This document shows, in pieces, positions 7,505-13,198 of a stretch of DNA of 32,622 bases. How positions within the stretch are numbered: position 1 is the stretch's first letter; each line of letters starts with the position of its first letter. The notes beneath the pieces were generated by a model. That model did not search any database and was not told where the DNA came from. It was given only the letters and a program-made list of their open reading frames with translations. Source of the stretch: UM-FILTER-37-12 sp964344965 (lineage in GTDB: Bacteria > Patescibacteriota > Patescibacteriia > Magasanikbacterales > UBA922); the NCBI GenBank assembly GCA_964344965.1, contig CAYFPJ010000015.1, positions 1-32,622 of the forward strand, written 5' to 3'. The position numbers and the translations under genes were made by a program.

Positions 7505-8809
7505 ATGAATCAGTTTAAATCAATGTTAAAAAAAATATTCCCAAAGCAATTCTTAAACCTCCGTCATCTTTTTTTTGCTTGGTATGGAGCCGTCAAGTAT
7601 AGCCATCCTTCGGAAGAGCTTTTGGTCATCGGAGTTACTGGAACAAGTGGAAAGTCCACCACTGTGTATCTTTTGCGACAACTCCTAGAAAAAGCTGGTT
7701 TCACAGTAGGTTCACTCTCTACAATTGATTTTTATATTGCTGGCAAAGATAAGCTCAATGATCAGAAGATGACTATGCTTGGGCGTATGCAGACTCAGAA
7801 GTATTTGCGAGAGATGGTGGATGCAGGCTGTAATGTCGCTATAGTAGAGACTACCTCAGAAGGTCGTGTCCAGCACCGACACAGATTTATAAATTATGAC
7901 ATGATGATCCTTACCAATTTTTATCCAGAGCATATCGAGTCACATGGTAGCTTCGAGAATTACAGACAGGCAAAGATTGATTTGTTTGACTACGTAAGTA
8001 GAGGAAAAAGGAAAAAGGAAAAAGGAAAAAGTATTTTGAAAACAGCGGTCGTAAATAAAGAAGTGAAGGGTTATACTAAGTTTTTAAATTTTGATTTTGA
8101 TGAAAAAATTAAATTTGGGATTGGTTCTAATTTTGAAATAGAAGAGATAGTGGTAGATAATCTTGGTTTGCATTTTAAGATACATGGTAGAGAATTTGAT
8201 GTGGCCATGTACGGCGAACACAATGCTTACAACATCTTAGCTGCAATCGTTGTGGCAAGACAGCTAGATGTGTCGTGGAGTCTTATTCAGGAGGCTGTAA
8301 ATAATTTCAAGAACGTACCAGGACGAGTAGAATTCATCACAGAGGCAGAAGAGCATGGATTCCAAGTTATTGTCGACTATGCTTTTGAGCCACGAGCTTT
8401 GAGCGCATTGTATGAAATTGTAGATCTTATAAATCCAAAGCGAATAATTCATGTCACTGGAAATACGGGCGGAGGAAGAGACAAGCCTGATGAAAAGGCA
8501 AAATTGATTGCCGAGAAAGCAGATATTGTCATAGTCACCAATGAAGATCCATATGACGATGATCCACAAGAAATCATTGATTATATGGCAGGAGTTGTCG
8601 AGCAATCTGGGAAAAAAGAAGGAAAAGATTTGTTCAGAATTTTGGAAAGAGGAGAGGCGATTGCCAAAGCTCTTGAAATTGCTGCAGAAGGAGATCTTGT
8701 TCTTGTGACTGGTAAAGGAAGTGAACAAGCGATGTGTGTGGCCAATGGCAGGAGGATTCCTTGGGATGATCGAGAAGAGGTTAGGACGCAGTTGCAAAAA
8801 ATGCTATAA
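7505..8809 (+). CDS. Mur ligase family protein, MurE-like (UDP-MurNAc-dipeptide ligase)
   Basis: ATP-dependent amino-acid ligase of peptidoglycan precursor synthesis in the cytoplasm. The P-loop GTSGKST is at 46-52. ETTSEG (about 119-124) and TNFYPEHIESHG follow, with the AK of YRQAK as the probable carbamylated lysine region. The C-terminal ligase domain has TGNTGGGRDKPDEK, as in MurE. Where DAP-type MurE has a DNPR motif, this protein reads NEDPYDDDP, so the amino acid added is uncertain. At 434 residues it lacks most of the usual N-terminal UDP-binding domain, having only about 35 residues before the P-loop. A 4x GGAAAAA tandem repeat (8003-8030) encodes a Lys/Arg-rich loop. The ftsB-like promoter lies in its 3' end. 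Confidence 0.9.
   Translation: MNQFKSMLKKIFPKQFLNLRHLFFAWYGAVKYSHPSEELLVIGVTGTSGKSTTVYLLRQLLEKAGFTVGSLSTIDFYIAGKDKLNDQKMTMLGRMQTQKYLREMVDAGCNVAIVETTSEGRVQHRHRFINYDMMILTNFYPEHIESHGSFENYRQAKIDLFDYVSRGKRKKEKGKSILKTAVVNKEVKGYTKFLNFDFDEKIKFGIGSNFEIEEIVVDNLGLHFKIHGREFDVAMYGEHNAYNILAAIVVARQLDVSWSLIQEAVNNFKNVPGRVEFITEAEEHGFQVIVDYAFEPRALSALYEIVDLINPKRIIHVTGNTGGGRDKPDEKAKLIAEKADIVIVTNEDPYDDDPQEIIDYMAGVVEQSGKKEGKDLFRILERGEAIAKALEIAAEGDLVLVTGKGSEQAMCVANGRRIPWDDREEVRTQLQKML
8003..8030 (+). repeat. Four tandem copies of GGAAAAA inside the Mur ligase gene
   Basis: Four perfect 7-base units in tandem within the coding region encode the basic loop around SRGKRKKEKGKS. A change of one unit would shift the reading frame. 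Confidence 0.9.
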
Positions 8810-8810
8810 T
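8805..8810 (+). promoter_or_regulatory. Extended -10 promoter of the ftsB-like gene (near-leaderless)
   Basis: TGCTATAAT (extended -10, hexamer 8805-8810) overlaps the Mur ligase stop. Only eight bases separate it from the ATG at 8819. The -35 region (about 8782-8787) is poor. The sequence ACTGCATATG after the -10 recurs at ftsE. Confidence 0.65.
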
Positions 8811-8818
8811 TACTGCAT

Positions 8819-9223
8819 ATGGCAAGGAAAACAGACAAATCTGGTTTCAAGCGTTTTTTTGGATCACGTCTTTTTTTGCTTACCTCTCTTATCGTTACGA
8901 TTCTTATTGCTTTTAGCTATGCTAGAGCGTATTATCAGGATTACACAATCAAGCAAGAGATAAGGGAGTTGCAAAATCAAGTAAAAAATTTGGAAAAAAA
9001 GAAAATAGAATCTCTGGAAATCCTCAAATACGTAATGAGTCCCTCTTTTGTAGAAGAAAAAGCAAGGACAGAGCTCAATTTGAAAAAACCAGGGGAAAAT
9101 GTTATTGTAATTCCGTCACAATCTGGGAAGGATCTCAAGGGGTATACTCTGGAAGATCAAGGCGAATCTTCGTCAGAATACCTAAAAAATCCGACCAAAT
9201 GGTGGTATTATTTTACTCAATAA
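8819..9223 (+). CDS. FtsB/DivIC-like septum formation protein
   Basis: Bitopic cell-division protein of the FtsB/DivIC family, 134 residues. A basic N-terminus (1-17) precedes one membrane helix (about 18-38, FLLTSLIVTILIAFSYA). Next is a coiled coil (about 45-75), then the family-typical segment SPSFVEEKARTELNLKKPGENVIVIP. Proteins of this family bridge FtsL and FtsQ in the divisome and activate septal peptidoglycan synthesis. Its place right after a Mur ligase gene fits a division and cell-wall cluster. It has its own extended -10 promoter and little or no leader. Confidence 0.88.
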   Translation: MARKTDKSGFKRFFGSRLFLLTSLIVTILIAFSYARAYYQDYTIKQEIRELQNQVKNLEKKKIESLEILKYVMSPSFVEEKARTELNLKKPGENVIVIPSQSGKDLKGYTLEDQGESSSEYLKNPTKWWYYFTQ

Positions 9224-9239
9224 TTATTAACAAGGAAAT

Positions 9240-10325
9240 ATGGAAGAAAAAACGACAACAGAAGGTCAAGAAAAAGAGCAGAACCCAAAATCAACAGATT
9301 TTACTGCAAAACCTTTCGTTCTTGGTGTTGTAATTGCTCTTTTGGTAGTATCTGTTGGAGGGTATGCTTTTGCCAACAATTCTGTAAAAAATTTATCTGA
9401 GTCTAATTTTACACTTCAGGTTGCTGATTTATTTGGCATTCCTGTGGCTAGTATTAATGATCTTGATGTAAAATATGCAGACTATGTGAAGGACAAAAAA
9501 TCTCTAGAACAGTTTTATTCTACCCAAGAAGGAAGTGGTATTCCTCTTCCTACAGATGAGCAAATATCTGATCAAGCTTTGAGTAGATTGCTTGTAAATA
9601 CTTTGATATCTGGTTTTGCCAAGGATCTTGATGTTGTCTTGGATCCGTCGGATGTCACTGAAGTAAAAGAAGCAATGCTCTCTCAATTTCCAGATGAAGA
9701 GACAGCGAGAGAGGATGTGATAAGTACTTTTGGTTGGGATTTGGACACTTTCATTGAGAGAATTATTCGTCCTATAGTGCTAGAGCAAAAATTATCAGAA
9801 GCATTCAGTACAGATGAAAGTGATTTGGGGGATGACTTTAAGACCGAGCAAGTTAGGGCAAGTCATATATTGTTTATGTTTTCTGAAGAAAAAACCAAAC
9901 CAGAACTAATGCTAGAAGCAAAAGAAGTCTTAGATCGTATAAAAAATGGAGAAGATTTTGCAGAACTAGCTGCTCAGTATGGGTCTGACAGTACTAGGGA
10001 CGTGGGAGGTGACCTGGGGTGGTTTGGTACAGGAATGATGGTGCCAGAATTTGAAGCAGCTGCGTTTGCACTTCAGCCTGGAGAGCTTGCCGAAGATTTA
10101 GTAGAGACAGAATTTGGATACCACATCATCAAAGTAAATGATAGACAGACACAAAAAGATTTTGGTGCCTTTTTGGAGTCTGAAATCAAAAAAGCTGAAA
10201 TAGAAATACTAGCCAACTTGCACAATCCTTTTGAAGGTCTGTTTGATGATGTAAATGATAATGGTGGATTGCAAGAAATGACAGAGTCAGAGATTGTGGG
10301 GCAGGCCGAGGAAGTCAGTGAATAA
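9240..10325 (+). CDS. Membrane-anchored peptidyl-prolyl isomerase (PpiC/SurA/PrsA type)
   Basis: Extracytoplasmic folding factor, 361 residues. A charged N-terminus (1-25) is followed by an uncleaved-looking membrane anchor (about 26-46). Next comes a helical SurA_N-like region (about 75-195) and a parvulin domain (about 205-310) with RASHILFMF, DLGWFGTGMMVPEFEAAAF and ETEFGYHIIKV, all hallmark rotamase segments. The C-terminal 50 residues are acidic and probably disordered. AAGGAAAT just before the ATG is one of the few Shine-Dalgarno-like sites here. It follows the ftsB-like gene by 16 bases and is probably co-transcribed with it. It likely aids folding of exported proteins. Confidence 0.9.
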   Translation: MEEKTTTEGQEKEQNPKSTDFTAKPFVLGVVIALLVVSVGGYAFANNSVKNLSESNFTLQVADLFGIPVASINDLDVKYADYVKDKKSLEQFYSTQEGSGIPLPTDEQISDQALSRLLVNTLISGFAKDLDVVLDPSDVTEVKEAMLSQFPDEETAREDVISTFGWDLDTFIERIIRPIVLEQKLSEAFSTDESDLGDDFKTEQVRASHILFMFSEEKTKPELMLEAKEVLDRIKNGEDFAELAAQYGSDSTRDVGGDLGWFGTGMMVPEFEAAAFALQPGELAEDLVETEFGYHIIKVNDRQTQKDFGAFLESEIKKAEIEILANLHNPFEGLFDDVNDNGGLQEMTESEIVGQAEEVSE

Positions 10326-10332
10326 TTTTATC

Positions 10333-10369
10333 AGATAATTCTTGCTCTTTAGCAGGGATTATCTTTTTT
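10333..10369 (+). terminator. Terminator after the isomerase gene
   Basis: AGATAAT...ATTATCT with inner TTGCT/AGCAGG pairing is followed by TTTTTT. It ends the ftsB-like/isomerase transcript. Confidence 0.8.
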
Positions 10370-10379
10370 CTATGGTGAT

Positions 10380-10712
10380 ATGCTCAAGCAGTCAAAATAT
10401 TTCAAAATAAAAGTTACCGTCCCGGTGGACAGTGCAGATAAGATAAAAGATGTTTTGGGGAAAGCTGGGGCAGGGAGATTGGGTAATTATGATTTTTGTT
10501 CTTATTCATATCCAGTTAGTGGACAATTTCGTCCTCTAGAGGGGTCAAATCCTACCATTGGAGAAATATCTAAGATAGAGAAAGTAGAGGAGATGTCAAT
10601 AGAGTGTGTTTGTCACGAAGATATATTGAAAGAAGTGATCTCCAAACTAAGACGAGCCCACCCTTATGAAGAGCCGGCAATTGATATTATCCCGCGTTTG
10701 GATATAGAATGA
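10380..10712 (+). CDS. NIF3-like domain protein (stand-alone YqfO/CutA-like middle domain)
   Basis: A 110-residue protein matching the insert domain of bacterial NIF3/YqfO proteins, also found as free-standing proteins. Visible signatures are KVTVPVDSADKIKDVLGKAGAG at the start, GNYDFCSYSYPVSGQFRPLEGSNPTIG in the middle, and RRAHPYEEPAIDI at the end. The fold is CutA-like and may bind metal or small molecules, but no precise function is established. It starts eleven bases after a terminator and its promoter is not clear. tRNA-Thr follows. Confidence 0.85.
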   Translation: MLKQSKYFKIKVTVPVDSADKIKDVLGKAGAGRLGNYDFCSYSYPVSGQFRPLEGSNPTIGEISKIEKVEEMSIECVCHEDILKEVISKLRRAHPYEEPAIDIIPRLDIE

Positions 10713-10769
10713 GTTCCTACTCCAAATGTGCATGTAGCTCAGCTGGCAGACTTGCTCGCCAGAGCCTAA

Positions 10770-10840
10770 GCCCCTCTAGTTCAGTGGTAGAACAGTGGTA
10801 TCGTAAACCACATACAACAGTTCGATTCTGTTGGGGGGCT
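10770..10840 (+). tRNA. tRNA-Thr(CGU)
   Basis: Complete cloverleaf: acceptor GCCCCTC/GGGGGGC with one T-G wobble, D-arm GTTC/GAAC, anticodon stem GTGGT/ACCAC with loop ATCGTAA (anticodon CGT), T-arm AACAG-TTCGATT-CTGTT, discriminator T. No CCA is encoded. The anticodon reads ACG. Confidence 0.93.
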
Positions 10841-10915
10841 CAGGCGTAGGCAGGCAGGATAAAATATTCGTAACTTGCAGGTCGTGGATTCAAATCCTAT
10901 TCTCAGCTCATGGTA

Positions 10916-10943
10916 AAAATAGTAGGATCTTTCCTATTTTTTT
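10916..10943 (+). terminator. Probable terminator of the tRNA-Thr transcript
   Basis: AAAATAG and CTATTTT pair across a short loop that includes AGGA/TCCT, followed by a long T-run. Confidence 0.6.
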
Positions 10944-10960
10944 GTTTTTTTTAGATATGA

Positions 10961-10966
10961 TATAAT
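10961..10966 (+). promoter_or_regulatory. Extended -10 promoter of ftsE (near-leaderless)
   Basis: TGATATAAT forms an extended -10 element (hexamer 10961-10966) only nine bases before the ATG at 10976. The -35 region is just a T-run. The bases between are AGACTGCAT, almost the same as at the ftsB-like gene. Confidence 0.65.
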
Positions 10967-10975
10967 AGACTGCAT

Positions 10976-11668
10976 ATGATTTCTCTCACTGGAATTTCCA
11001 AAAAATATACAAAAGATAGTGTCGGTGTTGATAATATTAATATCCATATTGAGCCAGGAGAGTTTGTTTCTGTTGTCGGGCAGAGTGGTACTGGTAAAAC
11101 TACCTTAGTCAAGCTTATCATAGCTGAAGAAAGGCCGTCTAAAGGGAAGATAGAAATTGGTGGTTGGGATATTTCTCGTATTTCTTATCGAGATATACCA
11201 ATGCTTCGTCGTCAAATTGGGGTGATTTTTCAAGATTTCAAATTATTGCCTAAGAAAACTGTGGCAGAAAATGTCGCCTTTGCTCTTCAAGTTGCAGGAG
11301 GATCCCACACCCGAGTTCGTGAGGTGGTGCCAAGAGTGCTCGATATAGTAGGTCTTAGTCATAAAGAAGATCGATATCCACATCAGCTCTCTGGCGGTGA
11401 ACAGCAAAGAGTGGTAATAGCCAGATCTCTCGTCCACCGACCGAAGATTTTGGTAGCAGATGAGCCTACTGGTAATCTTGATTCGATCAATACTCAAGAA
11501 ATAATGGAGATTTTGAAAAAAATAAATGAATTTGGTACAACCATTGTTTTGGTCACTCACAATAGAGAAATTGTCAATCAACTCCGGAGGAGGGTAATCA
11601 CTCTTCATGATGGCAAAGTAATCTCTGATGAGAAGCATGGTAAATATCATCTTAGTAAGAAGCATTAA
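10976..11668 (+). CDS. ftsE: Cell-division ATP-binding protein FtsE
   Basis: ABC-type ATPase, 230 residues, that works with FtsX at the septum to activate peptidoglycan hydrolases. Walker A GQSGTGKT (35-42), Q-loop FQDFKLLPKKT (about 85-95), signature LSGGEQQ (138-144), Walker B ILVADEP (158-164) with GNLD, and H-loop VTHN are all intact. FQDFKLL is typical of FtsE rather than of other ABC proteins. ftsX follows after six bases in the same operon. Transcription probably starts a few bases before the ATG. Confidence 0.96.
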   Translation: MISLTGISKKYTKDSVGVDNINIHIEPGEFVSVVGQSGTGKTTLVKLIIAEERPSKGKIEIGGWDISRISYRDIPMLRRQIGVIFQDFKLLPKKTVAENVAFALQVAGGSHTRVREVVPRVLDIVGLSHKEDRYPHQLSGGEQQRVVIARSLVHRPKILVADEPTGNLDSINTQEIMEILKKINEFGTTIVLVTHNREIVNQLRRRVITLHDGKVISDEKHGKYHLSKKH

Positions 11669-11674
11669 TAAGAT

Positions 11675-12583
11675 ATGTATTCATTTTTTCGTATTATAAA
11701 GTTTGCTTTTCAAGACATTGGTCGCAATTTCGGTCTTTCTCTTATGACTATTTTGATTTTGATCCTCATGCTTTTGTCAGTCAATACTTTGTTTATAATT
11801 CAAGTTTTAACAGAAGAGGCTACTGAATCTATCAAGAGTCAGATTGATGTCAGTATATATTTTGATTCAGATTCTACAGAAGAGGAGATAGAAGAAATAA
11901 CCCAATTTGTAAATTCTTTTCCAGAAGTCGTAGAAGTAATTTTGCATGATCGAGAGTTTGTGTTGGAGGAGTTCAAAAAAGCTCATGCTGGCAATGAGGA
12001 GATACTATCTTCATTAGAAGAGTTGGATGAGAATCCTTTGGGGCCTACGATGGTCGTCAAGACCAAAACACCTTCTGATTACCAAAATGTAATTGCAGCT
12101 CTTAATATTCCAGAATATGAACATGTGGTGGAATCAAAAACTTTTGCTGACACAGAGAGTGCTATAACCAAGATTGACAATATTACCACTCAAGTGGAGC
12201 GTTTTACTATTGCCCTTAGTGTGTTTTTTGGGTTTATAGCATTTCTTATTATTTTCAATACTATTCGCGTTGCTATCTATACTCAGCGTGTAGAGATAAG
12301 CATTAAGAAATTAGTAGGAGCCACGAATTCTTTTGTCCGAGGACCTTATATTGTTGAATCTCTCATCTTTAGTATTATCAGTACTATTGTTACATATGTA
12401 CTTGTCCTATTTATTGCTAGTGTAATAGATCCGTATATTGGAGTAGTCTTTGCTAAAGGTGCCTTCTTGACAAATTACTATTTAGACAATATAATAGCGC
12501 TCGCGAGTATTCAGTTTGTTGGCGTCTTCATTCTCACGTTATTCTCTAGTATGCTCGCCATGAGGAGGCATTTGAGAGTTTGA
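11675..12583 (+). CDS. ftsX: Cell-division protein FtsX
   Basis: Integral membrane partner of FtsE, 302 residues, usual length. A first membrane helix (about 20-43) is followed by an extracytoplasmic domain (about 45-165) with acidic character. Three further membrane helices lie at about 172-198, 225-248 and 270-292. VEISIKKLVGATNSFVRGPYIVESLIFSI is the conserved FtsX core. The extracytoplasmic loop normally contacts a wall hydrolase or its activator. No such gene is in the window. A weak hairpin with T-run follows the stop. Confidence 0.95.
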   Translation: MYSFFRIIKFAFQDIGRNFGLSLMTILILILMLLSVNTLFIIQVLTEEATESIKSQIDVSIYFDSDSTEEEIEEITQFVNSFPEVVEVILHDREFVLEEFKKAHAGNEEILSSLEELDENPLGPTMVVKTKTPSDYQNVIAALNIPEYEHVVESKTFADTESAITKIDNITTQVERFTIALSVFFGFIAFLIIFNTIRVAIYTQRVEISIKKLVGATNSFVRGPYIVESLIFSIISTIVTYVLVLFIASVIDPYIGVVFAKGAFLTNYYLDNIIALASIQFVGVFILTLFSSMLAMRRHLRV

Positions 12584-12674
12584 GTTCCCATCTCAGTTTT
12601 ACAAATTAACTAGTTACCAGTTACCTTTCGGCATGAGCTCAAGGCCGAATGCTGATCACTGGTTGCCAAAATAT

Positions 12675-12738
12675 TCGCGGGTCGCCCGCCTGCAACGCTG
12701 TGCTAGCGCCAGCGTAGCACTGCGGGCAGGTCTAATGG
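12675..12738 (+). pseudogene. 5' fragment of tRNA-Gln interrupted by a GC-rich hairpin
   Basis: TCGCGGGTCG (12675-12684) and TCTAATGG (12731-12738) together reproduce the first 18 bases of the tRNA-Gln gene at 12986, with one difference. Between them sits a 46-base palindrome (12685-12730) whose stem runs CCTGC..GC.GTGCTA.CGC / GCGTAGCAC.GC..GCAGG. The fragment's TCGCGGG is a perfect complement of the tRNA-Gln acceptor 3' strand CCCGCGA, while the functional gene has one wobble there. GGAGGG after the fragment serves as the ribosome binding site of the GIY-YIG gene. Confidence 0.75.
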
Positions 12739-12745
12739 AGGGATT

Positions 12746-13000
12746 ATGTACTACACATATGTACTGAAAAGTACAAAAGATAAAAAGCTATATATAGGTT
12801 TTACGCAAGACTTGCGTACGAGGATAAAACAGCATGATAAGGGTTTAGTGAAATCAACAAAGAATAGAGGGCCTTTTATGCTTATTTATTATGAAGCATG
12901 TCTCAAAGAAGAAGATGCGATTGAACGAGAGAAATCTCTCAAGACAGGTTTTGGAAGAAGTTATTTAAAAAGAAGATTAAAACATTCGTGGGTCGTCTAA
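12746..13000 (+). CDS. Small GIY-YIG endonuclease-like protein (YhbQ/UvrC-N type)
   Basis: An 84-residue single-domain GIY-YIG nuclease-like protein. YTYVLKS and KLYIGFT hold the paired GIY and YIG motifs. Arg24-type DLRTRIKQH and the Glu in EEDAIEREKSLK complete the pattern of this family of tiny proteins, which is abundant in Patescibacteria. A strong Shine-Dalgarno GGAGGG precedes the ATG. Its last five codons and stop (12986-13000) are the first 15 bases of tRNA-Gln, and a second, interrupted copy of that tRNA 5' end lies directly upstream. This layout suggests a mobile or homing-like unit inserted at tRNA-Gln. The activity is inferred. Confidence 0.88.
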   Translation: MYYTYVLKSTKDKKLYIGFTQDLRTRIKQHDKGLVKSTKNRGPFMLIYYEACLKEEDAIEREKSLKTGFGRSYLKRRLKHSWVV

Positions 13001-13059
13001 TGGTAGGACTCCAGGTTTTGGTCCTGGCTATCGGGGTTCGAATCCCTGCCCGCGAGCCA
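12986..13059 (+). tRNA. tRNA-Gln(UUG)
   Basis: Acceptor TCGTGGG/CCCGCGA, D-arm GTCT/GGAC, anticodon stem CCAGG/CCTGG with loop TTTTGGT (anticodon TTG), T-arm CGGGG-TTCGAAT-CCCTG, discriminator G and an encoded CCA (13057-13059). This is the only tRNA in the window with CCA. Its 5' 15 bases overlap the GIY-YIG gene, and an 18-base copy of its 3' end occurs at 31487-31504. Confidence 0.95.
13040..13057 (+). other. Candidate att site (left) in the tRNA-Gln 3' end
   Basis: The 18 bases GAATCCCTGCCCGCGAGC of the tRNA-Gln T-arm and acceptor recur exactly at 31487-31504. tRNA 3' ends are common integration targets, and everything between looks accessory. Confidence 0.5.
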
Positions 13060-13067
13060 AGAATTTT

Positions 13068-13102
13068 GGTGAAACCGACCCGTTTGGGTCGATAATTTCA
13101 CC
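13068..13102. other. Strong hairpin downstream of tRNA-Gln
   Basis: GGTGAAA pairs with TTTCACC and CGACCC with GGGTCG around a four-base loop, with small internal bulges. It may be a processing signal or another mini-palindrome. Confidence 0.6.
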
Positions 13103-13116
13103 CAAGTTCTATAAGC

Positions 13117-13150
13117 AAAAATCATCCTTTTATGGGTGATTTTTGTTTTT
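13117..13150 (+). terminator. Terminator after tRNA-Gln
   Basis: AAAATCATCC pairs with GGGTGATTTT and is followed by TTTGTTTTT. It ends the tRNA-Gln transcript. Confidence 0.75.
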
Positions 13151-13155
13151 AAGCC

Positions 13156-13184
13156 TTTACTTTTAGGCCAAAAGAAAGTATAAT
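13156..13184 (+). promoter_or_regulatory. Promoter of the nuclease-helicase gene
   Basis: -35 TTTACT (13156-13161) and -10 TATAAT (13179-13184) are 17 bases apart. The ATG at 13199 is 14 bases after the -10, so the leader is very short. A GCCT/AGGC palindrome overlaps the -35. Confidence 0.6.
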
Positions 13185-13198
13185 TTTACTGTAATTAT

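Larger units (their letters stand above)
10713..10975 (+). other. tRNA-Thr spacer with flanking tRNA-like half-sequences
   Basis: The complete tRNA-Thr sits between two tRNA-like pieces. The left piece (about 10728-10765) contains TAGCTCAGCTGG, a D-arm motif, and a CTGGC/GCCAG hairpin. The right piece (about 10872-10905) contains GCAGGTCGTGGATTCAAATCC, which reads as a degenerate variable loop and T-arm. Their acceptor ends do not pair, so no second functional tRNA can be built. The tRNA-Thr acceptor stem is extended outwards by GCCT/AGGC. A hairpin plus T-run follows. Confidence 0.55.

Noticed and set aside
8264..8797. 177-codon minus-strand open frame opposite the Mur ligase gene
   Set aside because: It lies fully antisense to conserved Mur ligase sequence, with no recognisable domain or start signals.
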